Notes: generated from the letters alone by a model not told the origin. A DNA stretch of 49,342 bases from Candidatus Saccharibacteria bacterium CG_4_10_14_0_2_um_filter_52_9 (GCA_903970515.1 CAJCJA010000021.1:1-49342), one strand, 5' to 3'. Counted from the first letter of the stretch, positions 1 to 8,897 are shown. Numbers and translations are program-made.

Positions 1-501
1 GTTGTAATAAAACGCGTAATCACCAATCGAGGTGACTGCGGAGGGAATGGTAACTGACGTGAGGTCGTTGGCTCCGAAAGCGTCCCTACTTATCGATGTG
101 ACGGAGGAGGGGATGGTCACTGAAGTAAGACTGTTTTCGGCGAAAGCGCTGTCACCAATCGAGGTGACTGAGGAGGGAATGGTAACTGACGTGAGGTAGT
201 TGTAATAAAACGCGTAATCACCAATCGAGGTGACGGGGTCGCCCCCAATGGAGGAAGGGATTACCAGGTTAGAGGAACAAGTAGAGGAACAGCCGGTGAG
301 CGTGAGGTCGCCGCCGCTCACCGTGAAAGACCAACCACCGCTGGGAGAAGTCGGGTCCGCGGAAGCTGTTGCGGTCCACAACGGCGCCACGAGCAGCGCT
401 GTCATGGTCGCGAGCGCAGTGAGAAGGAGCATGAGACGACGGAATTCCCATCTCCGGGGTCGACCACTCTCGCTCGCTGATTGTGGAGACTCTTTGAACA
501 T
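1..501 (-). CDS. Secreted leucine-rich-repeat (BspA-type) protein, C-terminus outside the window
   Basis: The minus-strand frame opens with ATG at 501, preceded by an AGGAA ribosome site, and runs off the left edge after 167 codons. Residues 1-50 look like a Sec signal peptide: an Arg-rich start, a hydrophobic stretch [18 protein letters not shown], then an Ala-rich cleavage region before ADPTSPSGG. From about residue 95 it consists of 22-residue repeats of the form [20 protein letters not shown] followed by GD, the BspA/LRR_5 repeat found in surface proteins. Known members are cell-surface or adhesin-like; the ligand here is unknown. At least three repeats are visible, and two are identical at the DNA level over 36 nt. 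This is an N-terminal fragment only. Confidence 0.85.
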   Translation of the reverse strand, partial: MFKESPQSASESGRPRRWEFRRLMLLLTALATMTALLVAPLWTATASADPTSPSGGWSFTVSGGDLTLTGCSSTCSSNLVIPSSIGGDPVTSIGDYAFYYNYLTSVTIPSSVTSIGDSAFAENSLTSVTIPSSVTSISRDAFGANDLTSVTIPSAVTSIGDYAFYYN

Positions 502-1486
502 CTAAGAATTCCTGATAATCGACAAAGGGCGAAAAAGGAATCGAAGCGATTTCTTCGCTCGAGGATTTCTATTCGACGATTGAGTACAGACGTTGGACAC
601 GTTGCTCCCTTTGCGAGTTGACACCGATAAGCGAATGCTGCGGTTGCCGGGGATTTGAGCAACTCCAGCGACAGTACTCCTTCACTTCGTAATCGTCAAC
701 CAGTTTCTTCAACGAGATTGGATGTTTCTCCTCGTAGACACGGGTGCGTCGCTGTTCGTCACGCTTCCATTAATCCGTTGACTTTCAATGTCTCGTCGTC
801 GCTTTTGTTCAGAAAATGCCGAGGAGAATCCAAGTATTTGCGTCCTTGTTCTTTCGAAGCGCAGAGTTTAGGAACTTTGTTGAACCAAATGATTGACGAA
901 GTTGAGCGTGCACGATTCGAGGAGCCTGAGTGCAAACGTACGGGGACCATTTTTGAAGCGCCAGAATGAGCGACGTATAGCGCCCGCGATGGAGTTCATT
1001 GACTTGCTCTGGAAAATCTCTGGCTAACACTGAAAAACATGCCGCAACGTCGCTGGATCGTCCACCCGAGGAGTGCCCGCGAAGTCTATGAAAAGCCTTT
1101 ATCGGTCGATATTGACGAGAATGAACGTGAATCTTTAAGTAAAGGACCTTGTATCGATCAGGTTGACCCTTGGCCAACTTGAGGTTAATGAATTGAATAC
1201 TAAAGAAATGTGTAGTGGTACTAGGCGACGAGTTGAATCGGTATGGGCGCAGTGATTCTCATGGCGCTACGTTGCTGGGGCCACAGACCACGCGAGGGAA
1301 TAGCACTGCGACTACCTGCACAACACGCAAGTGGTGGCAACGACATTCGATGACAATGAGGGTGACTGAAAAACGTCGGCGCACGGACGCCAGCAACGCT
1401 TTCAGCAGCAATCGATGTGAGAAGGAATGGATCGAGAAAACACGACACGGCAAAGCTGTGCTACTCGCTGGCACCGAAGGTGAAAG
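502..1486. other. Long stretch with no recognisable gene
   Basis: About 1 kb between the repeat protein and the membrane protein. Several open frames exist on both strands, up to about 120 codons, but none has a convincing ribosome site, a recognisable domain or a composition unlike chance. The base composition is visibly more AT-rich than that of flanking genes. No tRNA cloverleaf or strong hairpin was seen. It may hold decayed coding sequence, for example the plus-strand segment around 1040-1180, but I cannot assign it. Confidence 0.4.
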
Positions 1487-1936
1487 TCACATCGGAGGCT
1501 TGACTTCCTCCGTCGACATGATCCCTCGCGACGAGCTATCAGCTACTTCGTCATGGACACCGAAGATCGTCATTCCAACGAAGAACGCAACGCCACCCGC
1601 ACTGCCAATGACATCTTCTTGCCAATAGTTCTTGTTCAAAGCGATCAAGATGAAGGCGATACCGTAGCACAGGGCGAACATCACGAGCATCGCGAGTCGC
1701 GACGCCTTCATGATCACTTCTCGTTGCCGCTCGTCGGTTCGGCGCCGGTAGATGGCGCCGACGTCACCCTTCGTACCGGCCAAGAAGAAATCGAAGAGAG
1801 CGATGGCGACGATAATGATCTCGCTGATGAGCGCGTCGCTCCAGGTATGGCCGATCCCTACCGCTACCACCATGACTGAACCAATTGCCAAGACTGCTCC
1901 TGGAGCGAGCAAGCGTGGGTGCTTTCGTACGTTCAT
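1487..1936 (-). CDS. Small four-helix membrane protein paired with an HTH regulator
   Basis: 149 residues with four hydrophobic segments, at about 10-30, 36-54, 79-100 and 108-127. A charged cytoplasmic-looking loop (RRRTDERQREVIMKASR) lies between the second and third. The ATG at 1936 overlaps the stop of the upstream regulator gene by 4 nt (ATGA), so the two are translationally coupled. Small DUF2178-like integral membrane proteins are often encoded directly after a short Cro/CI-type regulator, as here, and I infer that the regulator controls this gene. The function is unknown. The assignment to a DUF2178-like group is by overall pattern only. Confidence 0.75.
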   Translation of the reverse strand: MNVRKHPRLLAPGAVLAIGSVMVVAVGIGHTWSDALISEIIIVAIALFDFFLAGTKGDVGAIYRRRTDERQREVIMKASRLAMLVMFALCYGIAFILIALNKNYWQEDVIGSAGGVAFFVGMTIFGVHDEVADSSSRGIMSTEEVKPPM

Positions 1937-2139
1937 TGCACTTCCTCCTCTGATGGGTCGAACATCGTTTCGACGGGGACTTCGAAGAACTTCGCGATTC
2001 GAAACGCCAACGGCAGTGACGGCGAGTACCGACCACTTTCAATGGCGATGACCGTTTGACGAGAGACACCCAGACCCTCCGCGAGATCAGCCTGGGACAA
2101 CTCTCGCTTGCGTCGGAACTCGCGCACTTCATTCTTCAT
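1933..2139 (-). CDS. Short Cro/CI-type HTH transcriptional regulator
   Basis: 68 residues starting MKNEVREFRRKRELSQADL. The whole protein is one helix-turn-helix domain of the XRE/YozG size class, with the recognition-helix region LGVSRQTVIAIESGRYSPS at about residues 21-39. I chose ATG 2139 because the longer open frame would read through a perfect inverted repeat just upstream and adds no domain. It heads a two-gene unit with the membrane protein (4-nt overlap). The inverted repeat at 2141-2188 ends 1 nt before its start codon and is the likely operator for autoregulation (inference). Confidence 0.85.
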   Translation of the reverse strand: MKNEVREFRRKRELSQADLAEGLGVSRQTVIAIESGRYSPSLPLAFRIAKFFEVPVETMFDPSEEEVQ

Positions 2140-2140
2140 G

Positions 2141-2188
2141 ATGTAAAGGGTACTTGACATACGTCGGAATGTCAAGTACCCTTTACAT
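2141..2188. promoter_or_regulatory. Perfect 20-bp inverted repeat with 8-nt centre; probable operator/promoter of the HTH gene
   Basis: The arm at 2141-2160 (atgtaaagggtacttgacat) is the exact reverse complement of 2169-2188, with 8 nt between. It fills the whole gap between the stop of the phospholipase-like gene and the start of the HTH gene. Read on the minus strand it contains TTGACA followed 17 nt later by TACCCT, a possible promoter for the HTH gene. Alternatively the transcript would form a very stable hairpin and could terminate or attenuate transcription from the upstream gene. There is no U-tract, so operator is the favoured reading. Confidence 0.6.
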
Positions 2189-3201
2189 CATTTGCGGGGA
2201 GCGGGCGACGCTCCGATGGCGAAGTCGACGTCAACGGTCGTGCGGACTGCCTGCACCGCGCCGCGCGTCGAAGTGATAATCCCGAGTTCGCGGTTGTAGT
2301 CAAGTGAAGAAGTGGAGAAATTCTCACTCCCGATAAAGACGGTGCCGGCATCTGGCGTGCAATCGGCGCAGATCACTTTCGCGTGAATGTAGATCTGTGA
2401 TGCGCCGAGTAGTCGCACGTGCACACCGGACGCCGCAAGTTGACCCAGCGCGACCGTCCATTCAGCATCCTTCGTCATGACGATACTCACGTCGACACCT
2501 CGATGGGCCGCGGCGATGAGAGCCTTTTCGACGGGAGAAGAATCCATCTCCTCGTTTTCGATCAGAAGTGATTGACGAGCGAGGGAAATGAGATCTACGA
2601 GAGCGTTCGTTGAGCCTGGGCTCCACACCAGTCCGCCGCTCGCTTGATTCGTGGTCTCGGCACCGTTGAAGTCACTTTTGAACGTGGCGGTGATCGCCGA
2701 TACGTCGGAGGGTTGCGTGTCCGCCACCCAGAAATCTCGAGTTGACGAATAGTCGTGCGGCACAAAGTTCCCGGTACCGATGTAGGCCGTGTCGTCGACG
2801 ACCATGTACTTCGCGTGGAAGATCTGATTGTCCGGGGCCCACACGACGTGGACGGAGCCCGCCCGCAGCGCATCGAAGGCAGCCTCGTTCTCGGACTTCC
2901 CCTCGTAGTCGGCATTCAAAATGACTTTCACGCTGACGCCACTCTGGGCCCTGTCAATCAGTGCAAGCTCGATCGCGGTGTCAGACAGCTCGTACATCGA
3001 AAGTTCAACGCTCGTCCGGGCGTGATTAATCGCCTCGAGGATAAAGCCGTAACCGCTCGCTGGTTCGGTCCAAATCGTCGACACCATCGACGTTCTTACG
3101 GTGGCGCTCGCCGATGCGCTCGTGCCTTGCATCATCAGAGTGATCACGAGTACCGCCGCAAGCACCGTGTGTGAGTACATTCGCGCCCGTTGGAATCCCA
3201 T
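2188..3201 (-). CDS. Secreted phospholipase D-like (double HKD) protein
   Basis: 337 residues. An N-terminal hydrophobic stretch (TVLAAVLVITLMMQGTSASA) is a Sec signal peptide. Two HxKxxxxD motifs are intact: H129/K131/D136 in HAKYMVVDDTAYIGTGNF and H273/K275/D280 in HAKVICADC, each followed by a G-x-x-N/E-N-F segment. This is the two-domain active site of the phospholipase D/nuclease superfamily, which acts on phosphodiester bonds. The substrate could be a phospholipid or nucleic acid and cannot be decided here. An alternative start at M8 (3180) would still leave a signal peptide. The gene is divergent from the kinase-like gene, and their longest open frames overlap by about 30 nt. Confidence 0.88.
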   Translation of the reverse strand: MGFQRARMYSHTVLAAVLVITLMMQGTSASASATVRTSMVSTIWTEPASGYGFILEAINHARTSVELSMYELSDTAIELALIDRAQSGVSVKVILNADYEGKSENEAAFDALRAGSVHVVWAPDNQIFHAKYMVVDDTAYIGTGNFVPHDYSSTRDFWVADTQPSDVSAITATFKSDFNGAETTNQASGGLVWSPGSTNALVDLISLARQSLLIENEEMDSSPVEKALIAAAHRGVDVSIVMTKDAEWTVALGQLAASGVHVRLLGASQIYIHAKVICADCTPDAGTVFIGSENFSTSSLDYNRELGIITSTRGAVQAVRTTVDVDFAIGASPAPRK

Positions 3202-3221
3202 CTGGCAGTCTTACACCCTTC

Positions 3222-3968
3222 GTGATCGCCGATCTGTCGGCAGTTTTGTATGACCGATATTCTCGAGGCGTGGACGCACCTGGCAAGTTACTCGGAGTAG
3301 GTCGTGACGCCGATGTCTTCGAGTACGGCAATGGAGCGGTCCTGCGTCGTTCACGTAAGGGTCGCTCGCAATTATTTGAAGCAAGGGTGATGCAATTCGT
3401 GCGCGCCCAGGGGTTCCCCGTGCCTGAAGTGCTTGAGGTGAGCGAGGATGGCGTCGATATGGTCATGGAACGCATCGAAGGTCCGACCATGGTCCAAGCG
3501 GCCTCCACGCAACCATGGAAGTTGCGTCGTTTTGGATCTGAATTGGCTCAACTTCACGAAGTTCTTCATGGCATGTCGGCACCAGAGTGGATGCCAGCGG
3601 CCCCTTGTGGCATCGGCAGTCAACTCCTCCACATGGACTTACATCCCCTCAATGTGATGATCTCGAGAAAGGGTCCCATGGTGATCGACTGGCCGGGTGC
3701 GGCGCGCGGTGATCCTCTCATTGACGTCGCCGCGACGTGGGTGCTGCTTGCTTCCGCAAATGCACCGGGTGGTCGTCTGAAAAGAGCAGAGGCGAGAATC
3801 GGGCGGCAAATTCTTTTAAAGGCGTTTCTCCGTCCCTTCCTGAAAACTGATCTCGAGTCGGTTCTCGCCACCGTTGTCGAATGGAAGTGCCAGAACCCCA
3901 ACATGACGGCGGGCGAGATCGAACGAATGCGTTCGATGCTTTCGGTTGTTGTGGACGACCACAAGTGA
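3222..3968 (+). CDS. Aminoglycoside-phosphotransferase-fold kinase
   Basis: About 248 residues of protein-kinase-like fold. The N-lobe begins LLGVGRDADVFEYGNGAVLRR (glycine-rich loop region). The catalytic loop is HMDLHPLNVMIS and the metal-binding segment is VIDWPGAARGDP, the pattern of the APH/choline-kinase/Fructosamine-kinase superfamily. It would transfer phosphate from ATP to a small molecule; the substrate is unknown. The start is uncertain. The longest frame starts with GTG at 3171 but would overlap the divergent phospholipase-like gene, so GTG 3222 is preferred, with GTG 3270 also possible. None has a clear ribosome site, so the message may be leaderless. Confidence 0.75.
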   Translation: MIADLSAVLYDRYSRGVDAPGKLLGVGRDADVFEYGNGAVLRRSRKGRSQLFEARVMQFVRAQGFPVPEVLEVSEDGVDMVMERIEGPTMVQAASTQPWKLRRFGSELAQLHEVLHGMSAPEWMPAAPCGIGSQLLHMDLHPLNVMISRKGPMVIDWPGAARGDPLIDVAATWVLLASANAPGGRLKRAEARIGRQILLKAFLRPFLKTDLESVLATVVEWKCQNPNMTAGEIERMRSMLSVVVDDHK

Positions 3969-4058
3969 GATCACGTGATTCGCGAGTTGCACACCCTCAT
4001 CGAGTCCGATGCAACTCGACACCAACGACAAGCGCTGACGATGAAGTCGCACAATGGA

Positions 4059-4544
4059 TTAGAAGCGCTGGTACATAACGTGAAGACCGACGAGGCCGAA
4101 TTCAGAGTGACGAAACGCCTTCGGCACGGTCGTGAGAATCTCGAAACCCAATTTCGTCCATAGGTGCACGGCGGCCTCGTTGGTCTCGACGACCGCGTTG
4201 AACTGCATCGCGAGGTACCCACCGCTTCGGGCCCACTCCAGCGCGTATGTGCCCAACGCCGTGCCCACGCCTCGACCTTGCTGGGCTGCGTTCACCATGA
4301 AACTCGCCGTCGCGACGTGCGCACCTCGACCGGGGCGGTTCGGTCCCATTTTCGCCGAACCCAACACGACACCTTCGTCAATCGCGACCACGGTGAGAGC
4401 GGGTGGCGATTCCATCCAAAAGGGACGTGCTTCTGCCAACGACAGTCCCTCGGGGAGCGCGTAGGTCGTACCCGCGTCGACGGTGTCGCGGAAGAACCGA
4501 TAGATGCTCGGCCAATCGTTCTCCTCCGCCACGCGAATCTCCAC
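4059..4544 (-). CDS. GNAT-family N-acetyltransferase
   Basis: 161 residues starting VEIRVAEENDWPSIYRFF. Motif A of the GNAT fold is QQGRGVGTALGTYALEWARS (Q/R-x-x-G-x-G/A, acetyl-CoA pyrophosphate loop), and motif B carries ETNEAAVHLWTKLGFE. Family members acetylate amines of small molecules or proteins; the target is unknown. The open frame continues upstream to an ATG at 4658, but the extra 38 residues match no domain and would leave only 39 nt to the divergent MFS gene. I therefore place the start at GTG 4544. It could be a phosphinothricin-acetyltransferase-like subgroup member, but this is not certain. Confidence 0.78.
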   Translation of the reverse strand: MEIRVAEENDWPSIYRFFRDTVDAGTTYALPEGLSLAEARPFWMESPPALTVVAIDEGVVLGSAKMGPNRPGRGAHVATASFMVNAAQQGRGVGTALGTYALEWARSGGYLAMQFNAVVETNEAAVHLWTKLGFEILTTVPKAFRHSEFGLVGLHVMYQRF

Positions 4545-4697
4545 AGTGAGGAATCGTACTTGGGCCGATTCGCTCGCAGGTTCACCCTGCGAAACTTCGC
4601 GTCCCGAAGCGTTCAAAGTCCCACGTGCCCTGCTGGTGTCAAATACGAATGAGTCCATCGAAGTGTCGCGTTAGACCCGGGCGAATACGCTTTGGTG

Positions 4698-5936
4698 ATG
4701 CAACTAAACGAGTGGGTGGGTGCCCTCAGGGAACGAAACTTTCGCCTCTTCTTCGTGGGACAGACGGCCTCACAAATCGGTAGCGGAATGGCGCCGGTCG
4801 CGATCGCCTTCGCGGTGCTACAGCACGGCACGGCGAGCGACGTGGGTTTCGTCTCGGCATCAGGCCTCACGCCCCTCGTAGTGCTGTTACTGGTCGGTGG
4901 CGTCATCGCGGATCGTTTCAGCCGCCGCGTCGTCATGTTGAGTGCGGACTTGTTGCGCACGTTCGCCGAGCTTGGTTTAGGTGTCTGGATCTTCCTAGCG
5001 ACTCCACCTCTGTGGGGGTTTATGGCGCTCGCCGCTGCTGTCGGGATTGGAACCGCTTTTTTCATGCCAGCGCTGACGGGGCTCGTCCCGCAAGTCGTAT
5101 CGGAAGCAAAACTACTCCAGGCGAATGCGCTCAATAGTTTGTCAAGTTCGTTCGCTGGGATCATCGGTCCCGCGATTGCGGGGATCATCATCGCCGTCTC
5201 TAACCCAGGTTGGGCCGTCCTCGTTGATGGTGCGACGTATGGCGTGAGTGTCGTCTCCCTGTATCTCATCAGCATCGAGTGGATTCCTAGCGAATCGGTC
5301 GAGACCTTCCTGTTCCAGCTTCGCACTGGATGGACTGAATTCTGGTCACGCACCTGGCTCTGGGTCATCGTGGTCGAATTTTCATGCGTGAACGTGCTGA
5401 TCTTTGCCCCGATGTTCGTTCTCGGACCGGTTATCGCCAAGCAGTCGCTTGGCGGAGCGCCCGCGTGGGGATTGATACTTGCGCTCGAAGGGGCGGGTTC
5501 CGTACTCGGCGGACTTGTGATGTTGCGATGGAATCCGACGAGGCCGTTGTTGACGGCGACGCTCGCCACGTTGCTGTGGGTATTTCCTCTGGTGGCATTA
5601 GCGATGCGGGCACACGTTCTGATCATCGGTGTCGGCGGCTTCGTCGCCGGATTTGGATTGACAGTGTTCGGCACGCTATGGGCGACCACGATGCAACGCG
5701 AAATACCCTCCGAAGTGCTGTCGCGCGTGAGTGCGTATGACTGGTTCGGGTCGCTGGTATTCCTGCCAATCGGAATGGCGGTTGTCGGCCCAATTCAAGA
5801 AGTCTGCGGAATGACGACGACAATTGTCGGTGCGGCGGTTCTACTCGCGGTGTTTGTCGGAGGGACGCTTCTGTTTCCAAGCGTTACGGGCATGCGAGCG
5901 CCGGCGGACAAATCTCCAATGTCCTCCGACGCGTAA
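4698..5936 (+). CDS. MFS transporter (EntS/MFS_3-like exporter)
   Basis: 412 residues with about a dozen hydrophobic segments and the loop motif GGVIADRFSRRVVMLSAD between helices 2 and 3, typical of major-facilitator exporters. The N-terminus LRERNFRLFFVGQTASQIGSG is characteristic of the MFS_3/EntS-like group that exports siderophores or drugs. The substrate cannot be read from sequence. ATG 4698 was chosen over the upstream TTG 4692 and GTG 4695. It is divergent from the acetyltransferase and has no operon partner. Confidence 0.85.
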   Translation: MQLNEWVGALRERNFRLFFVGQTASQIGSGMAPVAIAFAVLQHGTASDVGFVSASGLTPLVVLLLVGGVIADRFSRRVVMLSADLLRTFAELGLGVWIFLATPPLWGFMALAAAVGIGTAFFMPALTGLVPQVVSEAKLLQANALNSLSSSFAGIIGPAIAGIIIAVSNPGWAVLVDGATYGVSVVSLYLISIEWIPSESVETFLFQLRTGWTEFWSRTWLWVIVVEFSCVNVLIFAPMFVLGPVIAKQSLGGAPAWGLILALEGAGSVLGGLVMLRWNPTRPLLTATLATLLWVFPLVALAMRAHVLIIGVGGFVAGFGLTVFGTLWATTMQREIPSEVLSRVSAYDWFGSLVFLPIGMAVVGPIQEVCGMTTTIVGAAVLLAVFVGGTLLFPSVTGMRAPADKSPMSSDA

Positions 5937-6205
5937 AGCGCCACTTGCCTGAGGTGGAGCGATCGACCGTTCGACCACATTGCGTCACGTCGTCAATCTT
6001 GGCGCCACACTCGCTCGCGACCTTCAAAGGTGGATTTCAACGCTCGATCCCCCCAGTGCTTGACCGCGACCGACGCGAACAGCGTGTGCCGTTGAGCCCT
6101 ATTTATTTATTAGCTCGACAACGACGCCGCCACGGCTCGACGGAGCTCGCGGGAGACGAAGCACTGATATTCCAACCGAAATAGGCCGCAGCCAGGGCGG
6201 AGGCG

Positions 6206-6562
6206 TCAATTCACCGAGCGCCGGCGTAGCACGCAGAATTCGTTGCCTTCTGGATCGGCGAGAACGACCCACGTTTGCTCACCCTGACCAATGTCAACCT
6301 TTGAAGCGCCCAATGTGAGCAATCGATCGACCTCACGTTCTTGATCGTCGGGGCGCACGTCGATATGGAGCCTGTTCTTCCCCGTTTTCAACTGCGGCAC
6401 TGCGACGAAGAGAAGGCCTGGTAATTGGTCGGGGGTCGGACGGATCTCGAATTCGTCAGGGTCGTCGTTGACGATGACCCATTGGAGTGCTTCTTGCCAC
6501 CAACGCCCTAATGACGAAGGGTCCTTCGCATCGACTGTTACCTGTTCCCATTCGAGGCTCAT
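6206..6562 (-). CDS. VOC-superfamily (glyoxalase-like) protein
   Basis: 118 residues from ATG 6562 (MSLEWEQVTVDAKDPSSLGR). The paired beta-alpha-beta pattern ends in WVVLADPEGNEFCVLR, a hallmark of the glyoxalase/bleomycin-resistance fold. HIDVRPDDQEREVDRLLTLGA forms the second half. Such single-domain proteins are metal-dependent lyases, dioxygenases or binding proteins, and nothing here specifies the reaction. The frame is open further upstream to 6667, but that extension is Arg-rich and domain-free. The neighbour upstream on the same strand is the DNA glycosylase. Confidence 0.8.
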   Translation of the reverse strand: MSLEWEQVTVDAKDPSSLGRWWQEALQWVIVNDDPDEFEIRPTPDQLPGLLFVAVPQLKTGKNRLHIDVRPDDQEREVDRLLTLGASKVDIGQGEQTWVVLADPEGNEFCVLRRRSVN

Positions 6563-6663
6563 GCTCTTGAGCGTACATTGACGTCGAGATGGCACTCCGA
6601 GGGAGCGGCGGGGACCAACTGTGACGGTCGAAATATATGGCCAGCGAACCCAAACCTCACGGA

Positions 6664-7242
6664 TCAACGCCTCTTCGATATTGCGGGACTAGCCACGATG
6701 AAATATCGCGACATTCGCTCGCGGTTTTGCGATATTCCGATTCGCTCCGATACTCCGATTTCGAACGACAACGGTTCGTCACGACGCTCGAATCGGAATC
6801 TCGCCGGAGTCCCTTGGCAGCAGTCGGCGCCATTGTCGACACCGCCAATGCCGAGTTCACGCGTAAGAATGCCGGGACCGCGCAGGAGTCTCGACGTGCC
6901 ACCCAGTGAGGGCTGCGACGCGGAACTTGGAAGAATCTGTCCGGCGCGAAGTAGGACCGCGGACGCGATACCGACGCGCTCAGTGACCACGTTCATACAC
7001 CAGTGAATCCCGTAGCTACGATAGATGTAGAGCACTCCCGCCTTGTCGAACATAATCGCCGAACGTGGCGTTGGACCTCGAAAGGCGTGCGAGGCCGGAT
7101 CGTCGAGCCCACCATACGCCTCGGTTTCCTCGATACGCACACGCGTCGCGACGCCATCCTGGCGAACAATCATGATTGAGCCAATGAGTTCGCGCGCGAC
7201 CGTATCGGGTGGCCGCTCAAAGAATTCCCGCTTTAGGAGCAC
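6664..7242 (-). CDS. DNA-3-methyladenine glycosylase (AAG/MPG family)
   Basis: 192 residues. The N-terminus LLKREFFERPPDTVARELIG is the conserved opening of the AAG family. RIEETEAYGGLDDPASHAFR contains the catalytic Glu region, and YIYRSYGIHWCMNVV matches the conserved Y-G-x-H-x-C-x-N-V-V block. The enzyme excises alkylated purines at the start of base-excision repair. GTG 7242 is preferred because it lies about 11 nt after GAGGAT and gives a normal family length. The longer frame to 7338 begins with TTG and adds a domain-free tail. It has no partner repair gene nearby. Confidence 0.85.
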   Translation of the reverse strand: MLLKREFFERPPDTVARELIGSIMIVRQDGVATRVRIEETEAYGGLDDPASHAFRGPTPRSAIMFDKAGVLYIYRSYGIHWCMNVVTERVGIASAVLLRAGQILPSSASQPSLGGTSRLLRGPGILTRELGIGGVDNGADCCQGTPARFRFERRDEPLSFEIGVSERIGISQNRERMSRYFIVASPAISKRR

Positions 7243-7410
7243 GCGCCCGGCATCCTCTGATCCATGCGTTTGTCCGCGCAGAGGCGCACTACTTGGCCGT
7301 TGAGGAAGAACTCTCGAGATGGAGTACTGGGCACACAACTCCGAGACAAGCCATGGGATTGGTTCGCCCGAACGCCATCGACGACCGATGAAGCCAATTC
7401 ACACAGGAAT

Positions 7411-7716
7411 CTAAAAAGTCCCTGGACCGTCGATTGAGTCATAGATCGTGATGGTAGGCGCGCCATTCATTCCAATTGAGCCCATAACATCGCCGATCTT
7501 CGGGTTGGCGGCGAAGAAACTTTGGAAGTGCTCCGCCGTGTCCCATTCATCGATAACCATGAGTTCGCCTTCCCCAGCCACAAATCGGTGGCTGACCACG
7601 CCGGCACCCTTCGTACTCGCTGATGTTTCCTCAAAAAAAGTCGAATTACTGTGAAGACCCTCGATCGCCTTGGCAACGTCAGCCACAGGAAAACTAATCG
7701 TAACGACGACACTCAT
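7411..7716 (-). CDS. Small ABM-like (dimeric alpha-beta barrel) protein
   Basis: 101 residues from ATG 7716, which has a strong AGGGGGA ribosome site 8 nt upstream. MSVVVTISFPVADVAKAIEGL and ELMVIDEWDTAEHFQSFFAANP follow the pattern of antibiotic-biosynthesis-monooxygenase/quinol-monooxygenase-like ferredoxin folds, in which W-D-x-x-x-x-F follows the third strand. No catalytic residue can be named. A single gene, followed downstream by a short gap to the DNA glycosylase. Confidence 0.7.
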   Translation of the reverse strand: MSVVVTISFPVADVAKAIEGLHSNSTFFEETSASTKGAGVVSHRFVAGEGELMVIDEWDTAEHFQSFFAANPKIGDVMGSIGMNGAPTITIYDSIDGPGTF

Positions 7717-8114
7717 ATTGTTGTCCCCCTTGGACAAAGACGCGCCTCGCCCGAGGCGTTCACGGAAGACTACCGTAGGGCGCTCTTAATTTCGATGGAA
7801 ATCTCCGTCGTTCTACCATCTGAACTCGTACCAGGAAATCTGTGGTTGCAATCACGGGTTGCGTCGGATGCCCGGGCGGGCGAGAGTATCCAACTGATCC
7901 GCTCGGCGAGGTGTGGTCGTCGCTCGGACCGTCTTCTCGAATGGTGACGGCGAGATCCAAAAACTTCGAGTCGGTGCTTTTGACAAGGTGTAGGTTCCAA
8001 CCCTAGTGGCGTGCGCGATGTGAGGTGCCCGAATCAAAGTCGTCGATGAGTTCCTTGCGACTGGGAACGATTGCGACGGTCGCGCAGTGCACGATACGAA
8101 ATGAGGGGAGCAAA
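7717..8114. other. Divergent intergenic region, no gene recognised
   Basis: About 400 nt between the ABM-like gene (minus) and the alpha/beta hydrolase (plus), so it should hold both promoters. A short GC hairpin (CGCCTCG/CGAGGCG) lies at about 7745-7760, close to the minus-strand start. The open frames here are short, lack ribosome sites and resemble nothing I know. No RNA gene was seen. Confidence 0.4.
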
Positions 8115-8897
8115 ATGTCGTTTGCAGACGTGAATGGTCAACGCCTGTATTTTGAGGACTCCGGGGGAGAGGGTGCGCCGGTCCTCTTCAGTCACGGCTT
8201 TCTCATGGACCACGAGATGTTCGAGCCGCAGGTGGCGGCGCTCGCCGACGAATTTCGTTGTATCACGTGGGACGAGCGCGGATTTGGTGCCACCGCGGCA
8301 ACTGCGCCCTTCACGTATTGGGATTCGGCGGATGACGCTCTCGCACTGCTAAGTCATCTGGGAATCGACGCAGCTTTCTTCGTCGGTATGTCGCAAGGCG
8401 GTTTCTTGTCGATGCGCGCTGCGCTTCGTGCTCCCGAGCGGGTACGCGGACTCGGATTGATCGACACCCAGGGCGGCGTCGAAGCGGACGACGTGCGACC
8501 TCTCTTCGAAGCAATGAATGCCGACTGGGTCGAGAATGGTCCGTCTGACGTGACCCTCAGCGCGGTCGCCGACATGATCATGAGCCCCGGTTATGACCAC
8601 TCGCCTTGGGTCGCCAAGTGGGTCGCCCGGGCGAAAGAGGACAACGTCATCCCGTTTCGTGCCTTGATGGATCGAGACGACATCTGGGATCGAATCCCAG
8701 AGATCACGGCGCCGGCCATTATTTTCCACGGCGAGGACGACGTCGCAATCTCGATGGACAAGGCGGAACGATTGGAGTCATTGCTGCCTCACTGCGAGAA
8801 GCTCGTTCGTATCGCCGGCGCGGGACACGCGTCGAACCTGAGTCATCCCGATGAGGTCAACGGACCCCTCCGCAGTTTCCTTCGGAGTCACTCGTAA
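8115..8897 (+). CDS. Alpha/beta-fold hydrolase
   Basis: 260 residues from ATG 8115, preceded by GGGGAG. The catalytic triad is readable: nucleophile S93 in FVGMSQGGF (G-x-S-x-G), acid D208 or D209 in IIFHGEDDVAIS, and H238 in IAGAGHASNL. The oxyanion strand is FSHGFLMDHEMFEPQ. The general pattern fits esterases, lactonases and ring-fission-product hydrolases; the substrate is unknown. The frame is open upstream to 8025, but the ribosome site fixes the start. A second hydrolase follows 130 nt downstream on the same strand and is not obviously a duplicate. Confidence 0.85.
   Translation: MSFADVNGQRLYFEDSGGEGAPVLFSHGFLMDHEMFEPQVAALADEFRCITWDERGFGATAATAPFTYWDSADDALALLSHLGIDAAFFVGMSQGGFLSMRAALRAPERVRGLGLIDTQGGVEADDVRPLFEAMNADWVENGPSDVTLSAVADMIMSPGYDHSPWVAKWVARAKEDNVIPFRALMDRDDIWDRIPEITAPAIIFHGEDDVAISMDKAERLESLLPHCEKLVRIAGAGHASNLSHPDEVNGPLRSFLRSHS

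Noticed and set aside
655-1177. Open frames of 104 and 122 codons on the two strands in the left gene-free region.
   Set aside because: No ribosome site, no domain, and a composition unlike the real genes nearby.
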